From contig CAKRHR010000016.1 in assembly GCA_934339005.1 (NCBI GenBank), positions 1 through 57,086 on the forward strand: a stretch of 57,086 nt of DNA, written 5' to 3'. Below the pieces are notes generated by a model. It was not told the origin of the DNA. It worked only from the letters and a program-made list of their open reading frames with translations, and made no database searches. The position numbers and the translations under genes were made by a program. The DNA comes from an uncultured Catenibacillus sp. (GTDB lineage Bacteria; Bacillota; Clostridia; Lachnospirales; Lachnospiraceae). This document shows, piece by piece, positions 37,613-44,367 of the stretch (position 1 is the first letter of the stretch; each line of letters begins with the position of its first letter).

Positions 37613-37657
37613 GTACCCCTATCCTGGTTTTGCATAAAATAATAAAAAAGGATTGTT

Positions 37658-38572
37658 ATGAACACCGCCAGACTTCTTGTTCATTATCCGGCTGTGCCTC
37701 CGGACTTCAGCTATGGTCGCGGGATTGGCATCGCCTTTTTAGATACAGGTATCTTTCCACACAGAGATTTTATTTTCCCGGATAACCGAATTTTGATGTT
37801 TAAGGATTTTATTGAACACAAAAGCTCTCCTTATGATGATAATGGTCATGGTACACATATCTGCGGAATTGCCTGCGGTAATGGCAGTGCTTCCAAAGGC
37901 AGATATGCAGGTATCGCCCCAAAAAGCCACCTGATTGTCGGTAAAGTTCTGGACAAAAAGGGCAACGGCAGTATTGAAAATGTTGCAGAGGGCATCTCCT
38001 GGATTCTTAAAAATGCAATGCGTTATAATATTCGTATATTGAATATCTCCATTGGTGCCCAGGACAGTGTCCAGAAGGCTCAGTCGCTTGAACTGATTCA
38101 TTCGGTGGAAACCGCATGGGACTTTGGCCTGGTTGTTGTCGTTGCCGCCGGAAATAATGGACCAAAACCAATGTCTGTCACAGCACCAGGCATCAGTCCG
38201 AAGGTAATTACTGTTGGCGCCAGTGACGATGACGAACTTCTCGACAGCCATGGTCGGCATTACAGTCATTATTCCGGCAGAGGCCCGCTCTCTTCCACCA
38301 TCATTAAGCCTGACCTTGTGGCACCGGGTTCTAATATTCTGTCCTGCTGCCATAAAAAATCATATGGACAATATAGCTATACAAGTCGCAGCGGCACCTC
38401 CATGGCAACACCGATGGTTTCCGGTGCGGCAGCGTTGCTGCTTGGTATGTATCCAAAACTTACAAATACACAGGTCAAATATCGCCTGCAGCATACCTGC
38501 ACAAATCTTGGTTTTCCTCCAAATCGTCAAGGTTATGGTCAGCTTGATATTGCGCGGCTGTTATATGGTTGA
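37658..38572 (+). CDS. S8-family serine peptidase (subtilase), no signal peptide
   Basis: 304-residue subtilisin-like protease with an intact triad: Asp29 in AFLDTGIFPHRD, His64 in NGHGTHICGI, Ser248 in SGTSMATPMVSGAA, plus the oxyanion Asn in AAGNNGP. There is neither a secretion signal nor a propeptide: the catalytic domain starts about 20 residues in. This matches intracellular subtilisins such as those of Bacillus, though their N-terminal LIPY inhibitory motif is replaced here by LLVHYPAVPP, which could serve the same end. The start follows AAAAAAGGATTGTT. The substrate is unknown. Confidence 0.92.
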   Translation: MNTARLLVHYPAVPPDFSYGRGIGIAFLDTGIFPHRDFIFPDNRILMFKDFIEHKSSPYDDNGHGTHICGIACGNGSASKGRYAGIAPKSHLIVGKVLDKKGNGSIENVAEGISWILKNAMRYNIRILNISIGAQDSVQKAQSLELIHSVETAWDFGLVVVVAAGNNGPKPMSVTAPGISPKVITVGASDDDELLDSHGRHYSHYSGRGPLSSTIIKPDLVAPGSNILSCCHKKSYGQYSYTSRSGTSMATPMVSGAAALLLGMYPKLTNTQVKYRLQHTCTNLGFPPNRQGYGQLDIARLLYG

Positions 38573-38608
38573 ATTTCAGTTGCTTTAAATCGCTTTAACT
38601 CACTTTTA

Positions 38609-38845
38609 TTAATCATAATATTTTTTAGCCATGACAATAATCTGCACTAACGGTTCATCGAGAATATCTGATAATATCACAAGCGAACTCATTGCCGGAC
38701 GACATCGTTTGGTTTCCCATAAATGCACAGTATTGGCACTGACCCCGATTTTGCGGGCCAGTGCCAGCTGCGTCAAATTGTGCCGTATCCGGTATTCCTT
38801 TAATGCATATCCCAGTTCTGTCATCTTATAAATCGCATTTGACAT
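38609..38845 (-). CDS. small HTH (XRE-type) regulator
   Basis: 78-residue single-domain DNA-binding protein: a Cro/CI helix-turn-helix at about 13-65 (LKEYRIRHNLTQLALARKIGVSANTVHLWETKRCRP). A clear AAGGGGAA ribosome site precedes the ATG. No effector domain. The target is unknown. Its 180-base leader carries two near-identical 20-base dyads and a long hairpin, which could be operators or RNA structure, so self-regulation is plausible. Confidence 0.85.
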   Translation of the reverse strand: MSNAIYKMTELGYALKEYRIRHNLTQLALARKIGVSANTVHLWETKRCRPAMSSLVILSDILDEPLVQIIVMAKKYYD

Positions 38846-38868
38846 AAACTTTCCCCTTTCTTTATAGC

Positions 38869-38888
38869 CTGTCTGCTGTTGCAGATTG
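38869..38888 (-). promoter_or_regulatory. dyad 1 upstream of the small HTH gene (possible operator)
   Basis: A 20-base imperfect palindrome with arms CTGTCTGC and GCAGATTG around TGTT, 24 bases before the start codon. A near copy lies 71 bases upstream. Confidence 0.5.
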
Positions 38889-38939
38889 GATTTACCAATT
38901 ATGTACTGTCATATCGCGAACCCGCGTTATCACGCTCTA

Positions 38940-38959
38940 CTGTCTGCTACCGCAGACTG
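38940..38959 (-). promoter_or_regulatory. dyad 2 upstream of the small HTH gene (possible operator)
   Basis: Arms CTGTCTGC and GCAGACTG around TACC; 16 of 20 positions match dyad 1. Between the dyads a CGCG-AACC-CGCG hairpin occurs. Confidence 0.5.
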
Positions 38960-38969
38960 TTCGCTCTAT

Positions 38970-39027
38970 GATGGCATAAAGAAAGCAAATGTCACTTACG
39001 TGCCGCTTGCTTTCTTCTGATGCCATC
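38970..39027 (-). ncRNA. long hairpin at the 5' end of the small HTH transcript
   Basis: Arms 38970-38988 and 39007-39027 (GATGGCAT..AGAAAGCAA and its complement with a small bulge) give about 17 base pairs with an 18-base loop. The predicted transcript starts near 39024, so this hairpin would form the very 5' end of the mRNA. Called structured leader, not a separate RNA gene. Confidence 0.45.
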
Positions 39028-39029
39028 AC

Positions 39030-39038
39030 ATTATAGCA
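39030..39038 (-). promoter_or_regulatory. extended -10 promoter of the small HTH gene
   Basis: Minus-strand TGCTATAAT is a perfect extended -10. No good -35 at 16-18 bases, which is typical of extended -10 promoters. Confidence 0.55.
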
Positions 39039-39087
39039 CATCATCTTTGAAAGCTTTGTCGAATGCTGATTTGGGGGATTATTTTTT

Positions 39088-39651
39088 TCAGTGCTTTAAA
39101 AGCATGTATAAAACCGGCGGCGTATGCGCTCTGTTGTGGTTTTCCAGCTTTAACACATCGTATTTTTTCGGTTTGAGATCAGATAATAATTTATCGACAC
39201 AATTTTTTTCATCTGCCCCGCCCGGATGACCCCAGTAGGCAAGTACAACACCGATGCCGCCAGTCTTTAAACGTTCAAGACAAGCCTCCAGCGCCTGAAT
39301 TGTTGTGTCGCTTTTTGTCACAATACTGCTATCACCATTTGGCAGGTAACCGAGGTTAAATACAAATGCAGCAACATCTTCATGCACATACTCCGAAATA
39401 TGCGCATGGGAATCACAAATCAAGTGCGCCTGTGCATCTACATGGTCGTTTTCAAGTAATCTCCTTGTCTGTTCAAGGGCTTCCTGCTGTATGTCAAAGG
39501 CGTATACCCGGCCTTCACTGCCGACACACTGACACAGCTTTAATGTATCCTGCCCTGTACCCATCGTTGCATCAATCACACTGTCCCCTTCGTGAACATA
39601 TTCATCAAACAATTCGTGAACAATCTCTACCATTTTCTTTCCAAATAACAT
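39088..39651 (-). CDS. mnmM: SAM-dependent methyltransferase, MnmM (YtqB) type
   Basis: 187-residue class I methyltransferase of the group once called 'rRNA methylase' (YtqB). SAM motif I is DATMGTGQDT (23-32), the acidic residue ending beta2 is in YAFDIQ, and the family-specific NLGYLPNGDSSIVT is present. The Bacillus YtqB was later shown to make the last methyl transfer of mnm5s2U in tRNA wobble uridines, so that is the best guess here. No mnmE/G genes are nearby. The start follows GCAGGGAA. Confidence 0.85.
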   Translation of the reverse strand: MLFGKKMVEIVHELFDEYVHEGDSVIDATMGTGQDTLKLCQCVGSEGRVYAFDIQQEALEQTRRLLENDHVDAQAHLICDSHAHISEYVHEDVAAFVFNLGYLPNGDSSIVTKSDTTIQALEACLERLKTGGIGVVLAYWGHPGGADEKNCVDKLLSDLKPKKYDVLKLENHNRAHTPPVLYMLLKH

Positions 39652-39678
39652 ATATTTTCCCTGCCTTTTATTTAAATC

Positions 39679-39715
39679 ATTCTTTTTTATATAAATGATT
39701 CTTTTTTATATAAAT
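39679..39715. repeat. 19-base tandem duplication
   Basis: ATTCTTTTTTATATAAAT occurs at 39679-39696 and 39698-39715, with one base between. It lies in the AT-rich gap before mnmM and probably arose by slippage. Confidence 0.7.
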
Positions 39716-39872
39716 CACTTTGTTAATGACAATGTATTGGAACTATTAAAATCCCCTGTCTGCCGTCTGCCAGCAAATTTATTTAAAAAATTCACTGTAT
39801 TTAGTGTATCATGACAAGCCGTCCTTTCATAGTATAAATCAAAAGTAAATATCTTCTTTTGGAGGTTTCAAC

Positions 39873-40118
39873 ATGAGTGACTTAGCTGCAACAAGCTGCT
39901 GTAACAATGACTGCGGATGCAAGACATCCAATAATAATGACTGGAGCTGCTCATCCTGGATCTGGATCATCCTCCTGCTCTCCTGCTGTGGTGGCTGCGG
40001 CAATAACAGCTGTGGCAATGGCACAGGACTCAACAATATTTTCGGTGGCAATGACTGCAACAGCATTATCCTCCTGATTCTGCTTCTGAGCTGCTGCGGA
40101 TGTGGCTGCAATAACTGA
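39873..40118 (+). CDS. small cysteine-rich protein (HCB/chorion-like)
   Basis: 81-residue protein with 14 cysteines in pairs and CxC motifs (SCCNNDCGC, LLLSCCGGCG, LLLSCCGCGC), much Asn and Gly, and two short hydrophobic runs (about 29-37 and 64-73). The second half repeats the first: IILLLSCCGGCGNN and LILLLSCCGCGCNN. The start is clear: TTGGAGG 8 bases before ATG. It resembles the tiny proteins labelled 'chorion class high-cysteine HCB protein' in gut Clostridia genomes (from memory). Function unknown; a disulphide-linked spore or envelope layer is a guess. Confidence 0.8.
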   Translation: MSDLAATSCCNNDCGCKTSNNNDWSCSSWIWIILLLSCCGGCGNNSCGNGTGLNNIFGGNDCNSIILLILLLSCCGCGCNN

Positions 40119-40172
40119 TTGGAATTTCTTAAAACTGCTGAAATTTAAAATTTAACTTAAACAACGCTTTTG

Positions 40173-40206
40173 GCCATGTATGGGTGCACCTGTACATGGC
40201 TTTTTG
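40173..40206 (+). terminator. terminator of the cysteine-rich gene
   Basis: GCCATGTA (40173-40180) pairs perfectly with TACATGGC (40193-40200) and is followed directly by TTTTT. Confidence 0.85.
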
Positions 40207-40227
40207 TATTGACTCTCAAATACATAT

Positions 40228-40255
40228 GCATATCCTGGATTTACACGCATACACT
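40228..40255 (+). promoter_or_regulatory. sigma-E-like sporulation promoter
   Basis: GCATATC (40228-40234), 13 bases, CATACACT (40248-40255). The -10 matches the sporulation sigma-E consensus CATACANT exactly; the -35 is one mismatch from KMATATT and the spacer one base short. It lies 30 bases before the 206-residue ORF. A TATAAT at 40255-40260 without a -35 is the competing reading. Confidence 0.45.
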
Positions 40256-40284
40256 ATAATAATTTAGCTTTCAGGAGTGTCCTT

Positions 40285-40905
40285 ATGAGTGATACCTCTG
40301 TTCATATGACTGAAATTGACCAGCTCACAAACGACAGCACCGCCCAGCTTTTAAAGGCGGCGCTGCCCTACACAAATGATTCTGCCGCACGCATCTTAAC
40401 GGTTGCGGCAAAATATCTGGAATTTAAAAAAGCTCTTGCATATCTGCAAAAGCCTCAATCTGAAATCTCTATATGTGCTGTACCCGGTCAGCATGCAAAT
40501 ACTGAAGACATGCTCAAAGACCTTCGTAAATATTGTAATGCCTCTCAGGTCGAAATGATTGACCAAATGTTAAACATCCTTCAAATGGGTAAATTCTATG
40601 AGAAATATAAAGAACTTGAAAATTCGCCGGAATTTGCCAATATGATGTCCATGTTTAAAGCCATGTCTGCCGCAACCCAAAACCAGTCAGCCACGCGCCC
40701 ACATGCTTCCGGGGCATATACAGCCCAAGCAAGTGAAGTCAATGCTGCCTCTGAAAACACAGGCTTTACACAAACTACGTCAAATGATACACAGTCCATG
40801 CCATTCCCTGAAAATCTCTCTCTGCCCCCAAACTTTGACAATTCGATGCAAAATGCCTCCCGGATTCTCGACATGCTGATGCACCAGACGAATAACCCAA
40901 ATTAA
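40285..40905 (+). CDS. uncharacterised soluble protein, possible sporulation gene
   Basis: 206 residues, family not recognised. The N-terminal 120 residues look wholly helical (LLKAALPYTNDSAARILTVAAKYLEFKKAL; MLKDLRKYCNASQVEMIDQML; FANMMSMFKAMSAA). The last 80 are a disordered tail rich in Thr, Ser, Asn, Gln and Ala, ending with a short amphipathic SRILDMLMHQ. No signal peptide, TM segment or Cys cluster (two Cys only). The ribosome site is CAGGAG. It follows the cysteine-rich gene but is separated from it by a terminator and has its own sigma-E-like promoter. Confidence 0.75.
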   Translation: MSDTSVHMTEIDQLTNDSTAQLLKAALPYTNDSAARILTVAAKYLEFKKALAYLQKPQSEISICAVPGQHANTEDMLKDLRKYCNASQVEMIDQMLNILQMGKFYEKYKELENSPEFANMMSMFKAMSAATQNQSATRPHASGAYTAQASEVNAASENTGFTQTTSNDTQSMPFPENLSLPPNFDNSMQNASRILDMLMHQTNNPN

Positions 40906-40970
40906 AATCATAATAAATAAAAATTATGCTTAACCACCAACAACATCAGGCGCTATAATACCACTGTAAT

Positions 40971-41384
40971 CTATCTCAAATACAAAAAAATATACACATT
41001 CTTTACAGTGCACTGCAGCACCAAAATCGCCAGTCCCACATATACATACCACACTCTGAAACGCATCCCGATTTTAAATTTTCCCCGGGATAATTTCTGA
41101 ATGTACCAGCTTATCATAAACCAGCTAAACATTGCAAAGAAATACAGAACAATGGGATTGTATTTTAAGGATGTCAGGAAATGTCCATGCAGCATCGCAT
41201 TAAATGCTCTCGTACCGCCACAGGCCAGGCATTGATAGCCCGTCAGCCTCTGAAATACACAGCCAAGTGTCAGTCTGTTTGCAAAATGTAGGAAAATCGG
41301 CCAGCCGACAACCAAAATCAACAATAAAATATTGCCTATGTAAAATAACCAGTCTTCTATGGTTTTATAATGCTCATTTTTCAT
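40971..41384 (-). CDS. DUF2752 membrane protein
   Basis: 137 residues with three TM segments. The family signature is YQCLACGGTRAFNAMLHGHFLTSLKYNPI (given here as CLACGGTRA and LKYNPI), with the invariant Cys pair. I start at the ATG at 41384 (MKNEHYK), 8 bases after AAAGGTG; the longer TTG form is unlikely. DUF2752 function is unknown. It starts 48 bases after the small membrane protein upstream, and the two probably form one unit. Confidence 0.82.
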   Translation of the reverse strand: MKNEHYKTIEDWLFYIGNILLLILVVGWPIFLHFANRLTLGCVFQRLTGYQCLACGGTRAFNAMLHGHFLTSLKYNPIVLYFFAMFSWFMISWYIQKLSRGKFKIGMRFRVWYVYVGLAILVLQCTVKNVYIFLYLR

Positions 41385-41432
41385 AACCATATCACCTTTA
41401 ACCTGCAAATGCCCCTTATACAAACTCAAGCA

Positions 41433-41684
41433 CTATCTTGTGGCAATCACATAAAACATAATCACAATAACAATATTTGCCACACTCATCACGATACCGA
41501 TAATCGAGCAAATCATCGCTGCCGGTACAATTTTAGATGTATCTTTTTTCTTTGCAAGTATTGAAAATACCAGTCCGACAACACCGACAATCAGACCAAT
41601 CCATGCATATGTTAAACAGCCGATTGGAATAGAGATTATACCGATAATCAGTGCAATCACTGATAATCCACTGGATTGATTCAT
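41433..41684 (-). CDS. small membrane protein (DUF4190-like)
   Basis: 83 residues, almost all in two pairs of hydrophobic helices around a KKKDTSK turn: LSVIALIIGIISIPIGC and IGLIVGVVGLVFSIL, then IVPAAMICSIIGIVMSVANI. The gly/ile-rich pattern resembles DUF4190 proteins. The start is the ATG at 41684, 6 bases after AAGGAG; the extension to 41726 lacks a ribosome site. Function unknown; paired with the DUF2752 gene. Confidence 0.75.
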   Translation of the reverse strand: MNQSSGLSVIALIIGIISIPIGCLTYAWIGLIVGVVGLVFSILAKKKDTSKIVPAAMICSIIGIVMSVANIVIVIMFYVIATR

Positions 41685-41716
41685 ATTAAACTCCTTACTG
41701 TAGCTTAAACACAGAA

Positions 41717-41817
41717 AGGCCGGCACCTTGATTATTTAAAATATCGCAAACATCAAACGCAGACATTCCCGCCCAATGTGCGGCACATATTTTAAATATA
41801 TCCAAGGCACCCGGCCT
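41717..41817 (-). repeat. 101-base imperfect inverted repeat after leuS
   Basis: Arms 41717-41744 and 41787-41817 share AGGCCGG, CCTTG and TTTAAAATAT around a 42-base loop. It sits between leuS and the small membrane protein gene. The downstream arm ends GGCCTTTCTG on the minus strand, so it may end the leuS transcript, but it is long for a terminator. Confidence 0.55.
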
Positions 41818-41880
41818 CCCTCGTTTATATTTATGTTATAGCTAGCGCTATATCTATAATTTTAAAACATTCAAAATTTA

Positions 41881-44289
41881 TTATTTTGCAACAATATTCA
41901 CAATACGTCCAGGCACATAGATTTCTTTGACAATGTTGCCTGAAAGTTTTGCACCAAGTGCTTCTTTGGCTGCTGCAAGGACGTCTTCTTTGGCTGCATC
42001 GACAGCAACTTCAATGACGCATTTTGTCTTGCCGTTAATCTGAACAGCAACTTTAACTTCATCATCCTTCATGGCTTCTTCATCATGTGCAGGCCATGTG
42101 TTGTTGAATACAGAAGTTGTACCGCCAAGCTGCTGCCACAGTTCTTCTGCCATATGTGGTGCAAAAGGTGCAAGCAGGAGGACTGCTATCTTTAATGTTT
42201 CTTTATCTACTCCGTCTTTCTTTGTCAGATCAGTTAATTTGTTTGTGTATTCCATAAAACCTGAAATAACTGTATTTAAGCTGAACTGTTCAAGACGTGT
42301 TGTGATGTCATAAACCATCTTATGACGCAGTTTTACAAGTTCTTTTGTTTCTGCAACGTCTTTATCTTTGTTTTCCATAACGACTTTCCAGAAACGATTT
42401 AAGAATCTGTAAACGCCATCGATACCTCTGTCATCCCATTCAGAATCAAGTTCTGGTGGACCTACGAACAATTCGTACATTCTCAGTGAGTCACAACCAT
42501 AATCACGTACCAGATCATCAGGAGATACGACATTACCTTTGGACTTACTCATCTTGATGCCATTCTTACCATTGATCATACCCTGATTGAACAGTTTGAT
42601 AAATGGTTCATCAAAATCAATCACACCGATATCGCAGAGGAATTTTGTATAGAATCTTGAATACAGAAGGTGAAGCACTGCATGTTCTACACCACCGATA
42701 TACATATCAACCGGAAGTAATGCATCTGCTTTTTCTCTGGATACAAGTTCTTTGTCATTTTTATTATCAACATATCTTAAGAAATACCATGAAGAACCAG
42801 CCCACTGTGGCATAGTATTTGTTTCACGCTTAGCTGGTTTACCACACTTAGGACAAGTTGTATTTACCCACCAGTCAATATCTGCAAGTGGTGATTCACC
42901 TGTACCTGTTGGCTGATAACTTTCAACTTCAGGCAGTAACAATGGTAATTCTTCTTCTGGTACAGGAACACATCCACAATCCGGACAATGAACAATAGGA
43001 ATAGGTTCGCCCCAGTAACGCTGACGTGAGAATACCCAGTCACGTAATTTGTAATTAGTTGTCTTCTTGCCGATACCACGTTTTTCGATGATATCAGGTG
43101 CATCCTTTTTAAGCTGTGCGGAATCAAGACCTGTCCATTCACCGGAGTTAATCACTACACCAGATTCTGTGTAAGCCTGAGTCAGAGGTTCAATCTCTTT
43201 GCCATCCGGTGAAATAACCTGGATGATTGGAATATTGAATTTTGTAGCAAATTCAAAGTCACGGTCATCATGTGCAGGTACACACATAATCGCACCTGTA
43301 CCATAATCAGCAAGTACATAATCAGAAAGCCAGATTGGCACTTTGGCACCGTTTAATGGGTTAATTGCATAGCTGCCTGTAAATACACCTGTCTTTTCTT
43401 TATCCTGAAGACGGTCTACGTTTGACTTCATAGAAGCATCGTAGATGTATTTTTCGACATCTGCACGTGTTTCATCTGTTGCAAGGGATTTAGCCATCGC
43501 ATGTTCCGGTGCAAGCACCATAAATGTCGCACCATATAATGTATCAGGACGTGTTGTATAAACTGTAATCTTCTCATCTCTGCCATCAACTGCAAAGTCA
43601 ATCTCAGCGCCGTGAGATTTGCCAATCCAGTCTGTCTGCATCTTTTTAACCTTTTCAGGCCAGTCAAGCTTGTCAAGGTCAGCTAAAAGTCTGTCTGCAT
43701 ATTTTGTGATACGAAGCATCCACTGTTTGAGGTTCTTCTTTGTCACATCTGCACCACAGCGTTCACATTTGCCATTGACAACTTCTTCGTTTGCAAGACC
43801 TGTCTTACAGGATGGACACCAGTTGATTGGCATCTCTTTTTCGTAAGCAAGACCTGCTTTAAACATCTTCACAAAAATCCACTGTGTCCATTTATAGAAC
43901 TTAGGATCTGTTGTGTTGACTTCCATATCCCAGTCATAAACAGCTGAAATTTCTTTAATCTGACGTTTGATATTTGCAATGTTTTCTGCTGTGGATTTTT
44001 CAGGGTGAACACCCATCTTAATCGCATAGTTTTCAGCAGGAAGACCAAATGCATCCCAGCCCATCGGATGAATCACATAATATCCGTTGAGCATCTTATA
44101 ACGGCTCCATACATCAGAAATAACATATCCTCTCCAGTGACCTACATGAAGGCCGTTGCCTGAAGGGTATGGGAACATATCAAGGCAATAATACTTCTGC
44201 TTTTTGCCATCGTTGACGTTCACTGGATTGGCTTCCCAGTTTGCACGCCATTTTTTTTCGATTTCTTTATGGTTATATGCCATTGCCAT
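41881..44289 (-). CDS. leuS: leucyl-tRNA synthetase
   Basis: Class I synthetase charging tRNA-Leu, about 802 residues. HIGH motif as HVGH in GNGLHVGHWRGY, the CP1 editing domain with the TTRPDTLYGATFMVLAP motif, a zinc-binding stretch (CPSCKTGL..CERCG), KMSKSKGNV, and an anticodon-binding C-terminus. I prefer the ATG at 44289, 11 bases after AAAGGA; the ATG at 44301 abuts that site. No T-box leader: the promoter lies only about 50 bases upstream. Confidence 0.96.
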   Translation of the reverse strand: MAMAYNHKEIEKKWRANWEANPVNVNDGKKQKYYCLDMFPYPSGNGLHVGHWRGYVISDVWSRYKMLNGYYVIHPMGWDAFGLPAENYAIKMGVHPEKSTAENIANIKRQIKEISAVYDWDMEVNTTDPKFYKWTQWIFVKMFKAGLAYEKEMPINWCPSCKTGLANEEVVNGKCERCGADVTKKNLKQWMLRITKYADRLLADLDKLDWPEKVKKMQTDWIGKSHGAEIDFAVDGRDEKITVYTTRPDTLYGATFMVLAPEHAMAKSLATDETRADVEKYIYDASMKSNVDRLQDKEKTGVFTGSYAINPLNGAKVPIWLSDYVLADYGTGAIMCVPAHDDRDFEFATKFNIPIIQVISPDGKEIEPLTQAYTESGVVINSGEWTGLDSAQLKKDAPDIIEKRGIGKKTTNYKLRDWVFSRQRYWGEPIPIVHCPDCGCVPVPEEELPLLLPEVESYQPTGTGESPLADIDWWVNTTCPKCGKPAKRETNTMPQWAGSSWYFLRYVDNKNDKELVSREKADALLPVDMYIGGVEHAVLHLLYSRFYTKFLCDIGVIDFDEPFIKLFNQGMINGKNGIKMSKSKGNVVSPDDLVRDYGCDSLRMYELFVGPPELDSEWDDRGIDGVYRFLNRFWKVVMENKDKDVAETKELVKLRHKMVYDITTRLEQFSLNTVISGFMEYTNKLTDLTKKDGVDKETLKIAVLLLAPFAPHMAEELWQQLGGTTSVFNNTWPAHDEEAMKDDEVKVAVQINGKTKCVIEVAVDAAKEDVLAAAKEALGAKLSGNIVKEIYVPGRIVNIVAK

Positions 44290-44335
44290 AACTTCATACA
44301 TCCTTTCATCATAAGGGATTTACCCAATTACAAAA

Positions 44336-44363
44336 ATTTTATCACATCAACTCGATTTGTCAA
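44336..44363 (-). promoter_or_regulatory. promoter of leuS
   Basis: Minus-strand TTGACA (44363-44358), 16 bases, TAAAAT (44341-44336): a near-perfect promoter with a short leader, directly after the surface-protein gene. Confidence 0.8.
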
Positions 44364-44367
44364 CTAT

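Noticed and set aside
37739..38353. 204-codon open frame antisense to the subtilase
   Set aside because: It mirrors a well-supported protease with an intact triad, has no ribosome site, and its translation shows no recognisable pattern.
39839..40111. 90-codon Leu/Pro/Gln-rich frame opposite the cysteine-rich gene
   Set aside because: Low-complexity shadow of the Cys/Gly codons; the plus-strand gene has the strong ribosome site and a terminator.
44302..44367. T-box leader for leuS
   Set aside because: Only 66 bases separate leuS from the upstream gene, a strong promoter fills them, and no T-box sequence (TGGNACCGCG-type) is present.
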